A stretch of 64,000 nucleotides of DNA from Acanthacorydalis orientalis (lineage: Eukaryota > Arthropoda > Insecta > Megaloptera > Corydalidae). The notes under the pieces are model-generated. The model was given only the letters and a program-made list of their open reading frames with translations, did no database searches and had not been told where the DNA came from. Positions 63,959 through 64,000 of the stretch are shown here, piece by piece (the first letter of the stretch is position 1; each line of letters begins with the position of its first letter). Made by a program: the position numbers and the translations under genes. The stretch covers positions 6,644,501 through 6,708,500 of the forward strand of contig CM068318.1 in the NCBI GenBank assembly GCA_034766995.1. Reading direction: 5' to 3'.

Positions 63959-63964
<6 letters not shown>
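63448..63964 (+). mobile_element. Internally deleted mariner-like element, family B copy 2
   Basis: 517 bp with TA on both sides. The left end TTAGATATAAAAATTAACTC is the inverse of the right end ...GAATTAATTTGTACTTCTAA over about 30 bp. After ATGGCGTCCGAA comes HIRHCKFFIFQLKKNAAEAA (frame shifted relative to the ATG), GMICLVFW and TCKKY, the N-terminal helix-turn-helix region of a mariner transposase. Then, with the middle missing, come DFIDSRPPSVFRQGIRPLPD and GGYFEN, its C-terminus. The same N-to-C jump occurs in the copy at 9062. The right end abuts a TA tract that runs off the window. Confidence 0.85.

Positions 63965-64000
<36 letters not shown>
63965..64000. repeat. (TA)n tract at window end
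   Basis: It begins exactly at the TA target duplication of the family B mariner copy and continues to the last base. Confidence 0.9.

Larger units (their letters stand above)
51058..64000 (+). other. PCSK2: PC2 intron after exon D (at least 12943 bp, runs off the window)
   Basis: The intron starts with donor GTAAGG; no acceptor that would lead into the HGTRCAGE exon was found. It contains the full-length decayed mariner (59943-61163, minus), a mariner deletion derivative (63448-63964), repeat scraps near 52720, 54361, 56650 and 62590, a possible minus-strand first exon (57592-57706), a GC-richer segment at 61900-62420, and long (TA)n tracts. Confidence 0.8.

Noticed and set aside
51058..64000. 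Search for the next PC2 exon with the catalytic histidine (HGTRCAGE)
   Set aside because: No frame with this motif was found; the exon most likely lies beyond the window.
1..64000. Possibility of a prokaryotic or phage system, CRISPR array, rRNA or tRNA cluster
   Set aside because: Spliced PC2 exons, mariners and TA arrays show animal nuclear DNA; no spaced identical repeats, ribosomal wording or foldable tRNA was seen.

Overview
The window is eukaryotic, animal nuclear DNA. It is extremely AT-rich, crowded with long (TA)n tracts and mariner-type transposon remnants, and shows spliceosomal GT...AG introns. The only gene recognised with confidence is a plus-strand neuroendocrine prohormone convertase 2 (PC2; PCSK2, called amontillado/amon in flies), of which four consecutive internal coding exons are visible: 31370-31474, 33941-34199, 45505-45542 and 50981-51057. 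The protein wording (NTGQNGGK, KNVTTAIMDDGVDYMHPDL, SNDPFPYPRYTDDW) is closest, from memory, to arthropod PC2, so an insect is the best guess. The very low GC and TTAGGTTGG-type mariners would suit a hymenopteran, but that is a weak inference.

Layout. 1-31369: upstream DNA or the 5' introns of the PC2 gene, with no convincing exon. It holds many (TA)n arrays, a mariner deletion derivative (9062-9513), an 80-bp mariner MITE (18147-18226), a 150-bp fold-back sequence (26158-26307), the 3' tail of an RTE-like retrotransposon (27645-27945) and several dispersed unnamed repeats. 31370-51057: the PC2 exons. They encode the second half of the prodomain, both basic processing sites, the start of the subtilisin-like catalytic domain with the catalytic aspartate, and the segment just before the catalytic histidine. 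The introns are 2466, 11305 and 5438 bp. The 11.3-kb intron carries two copies of the same internally deleted mariner (35353-35927 and 37654-38232) and pieces of related copies lie at 42336 and 49196. 51058-64000: the next PC2 intron, running off the window. It holds a decayed full-length mariner on the minus strand (59943-61163), a second copy of the 9062-type deletion derivative (63448-63964), and a few GC-richer islands, one of which (57592-57706, minus strand) could be a first coding exon of an unrecognised nested gene.

How it fits together. The gene encodes a secretory-granule protease that would process neuropeptide precursors; its start (signal peptide, first half of the prodomain) and its end (catalytic His/Asn/Ser, P domain) lie outside the window or were not found. 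Everything else is intron filler shaped by TA-targeting mariner elements and TA microsatellites. I found no operon, defence system, CRISPR array, rRNA or intact tRNA. The most unusual signals are two independent mariner families that each left two copies with a shared internal deletion, a MADE1-like 80-bp MITE, several strong fold-back sequences, and an unnamed palindromic repeat family.
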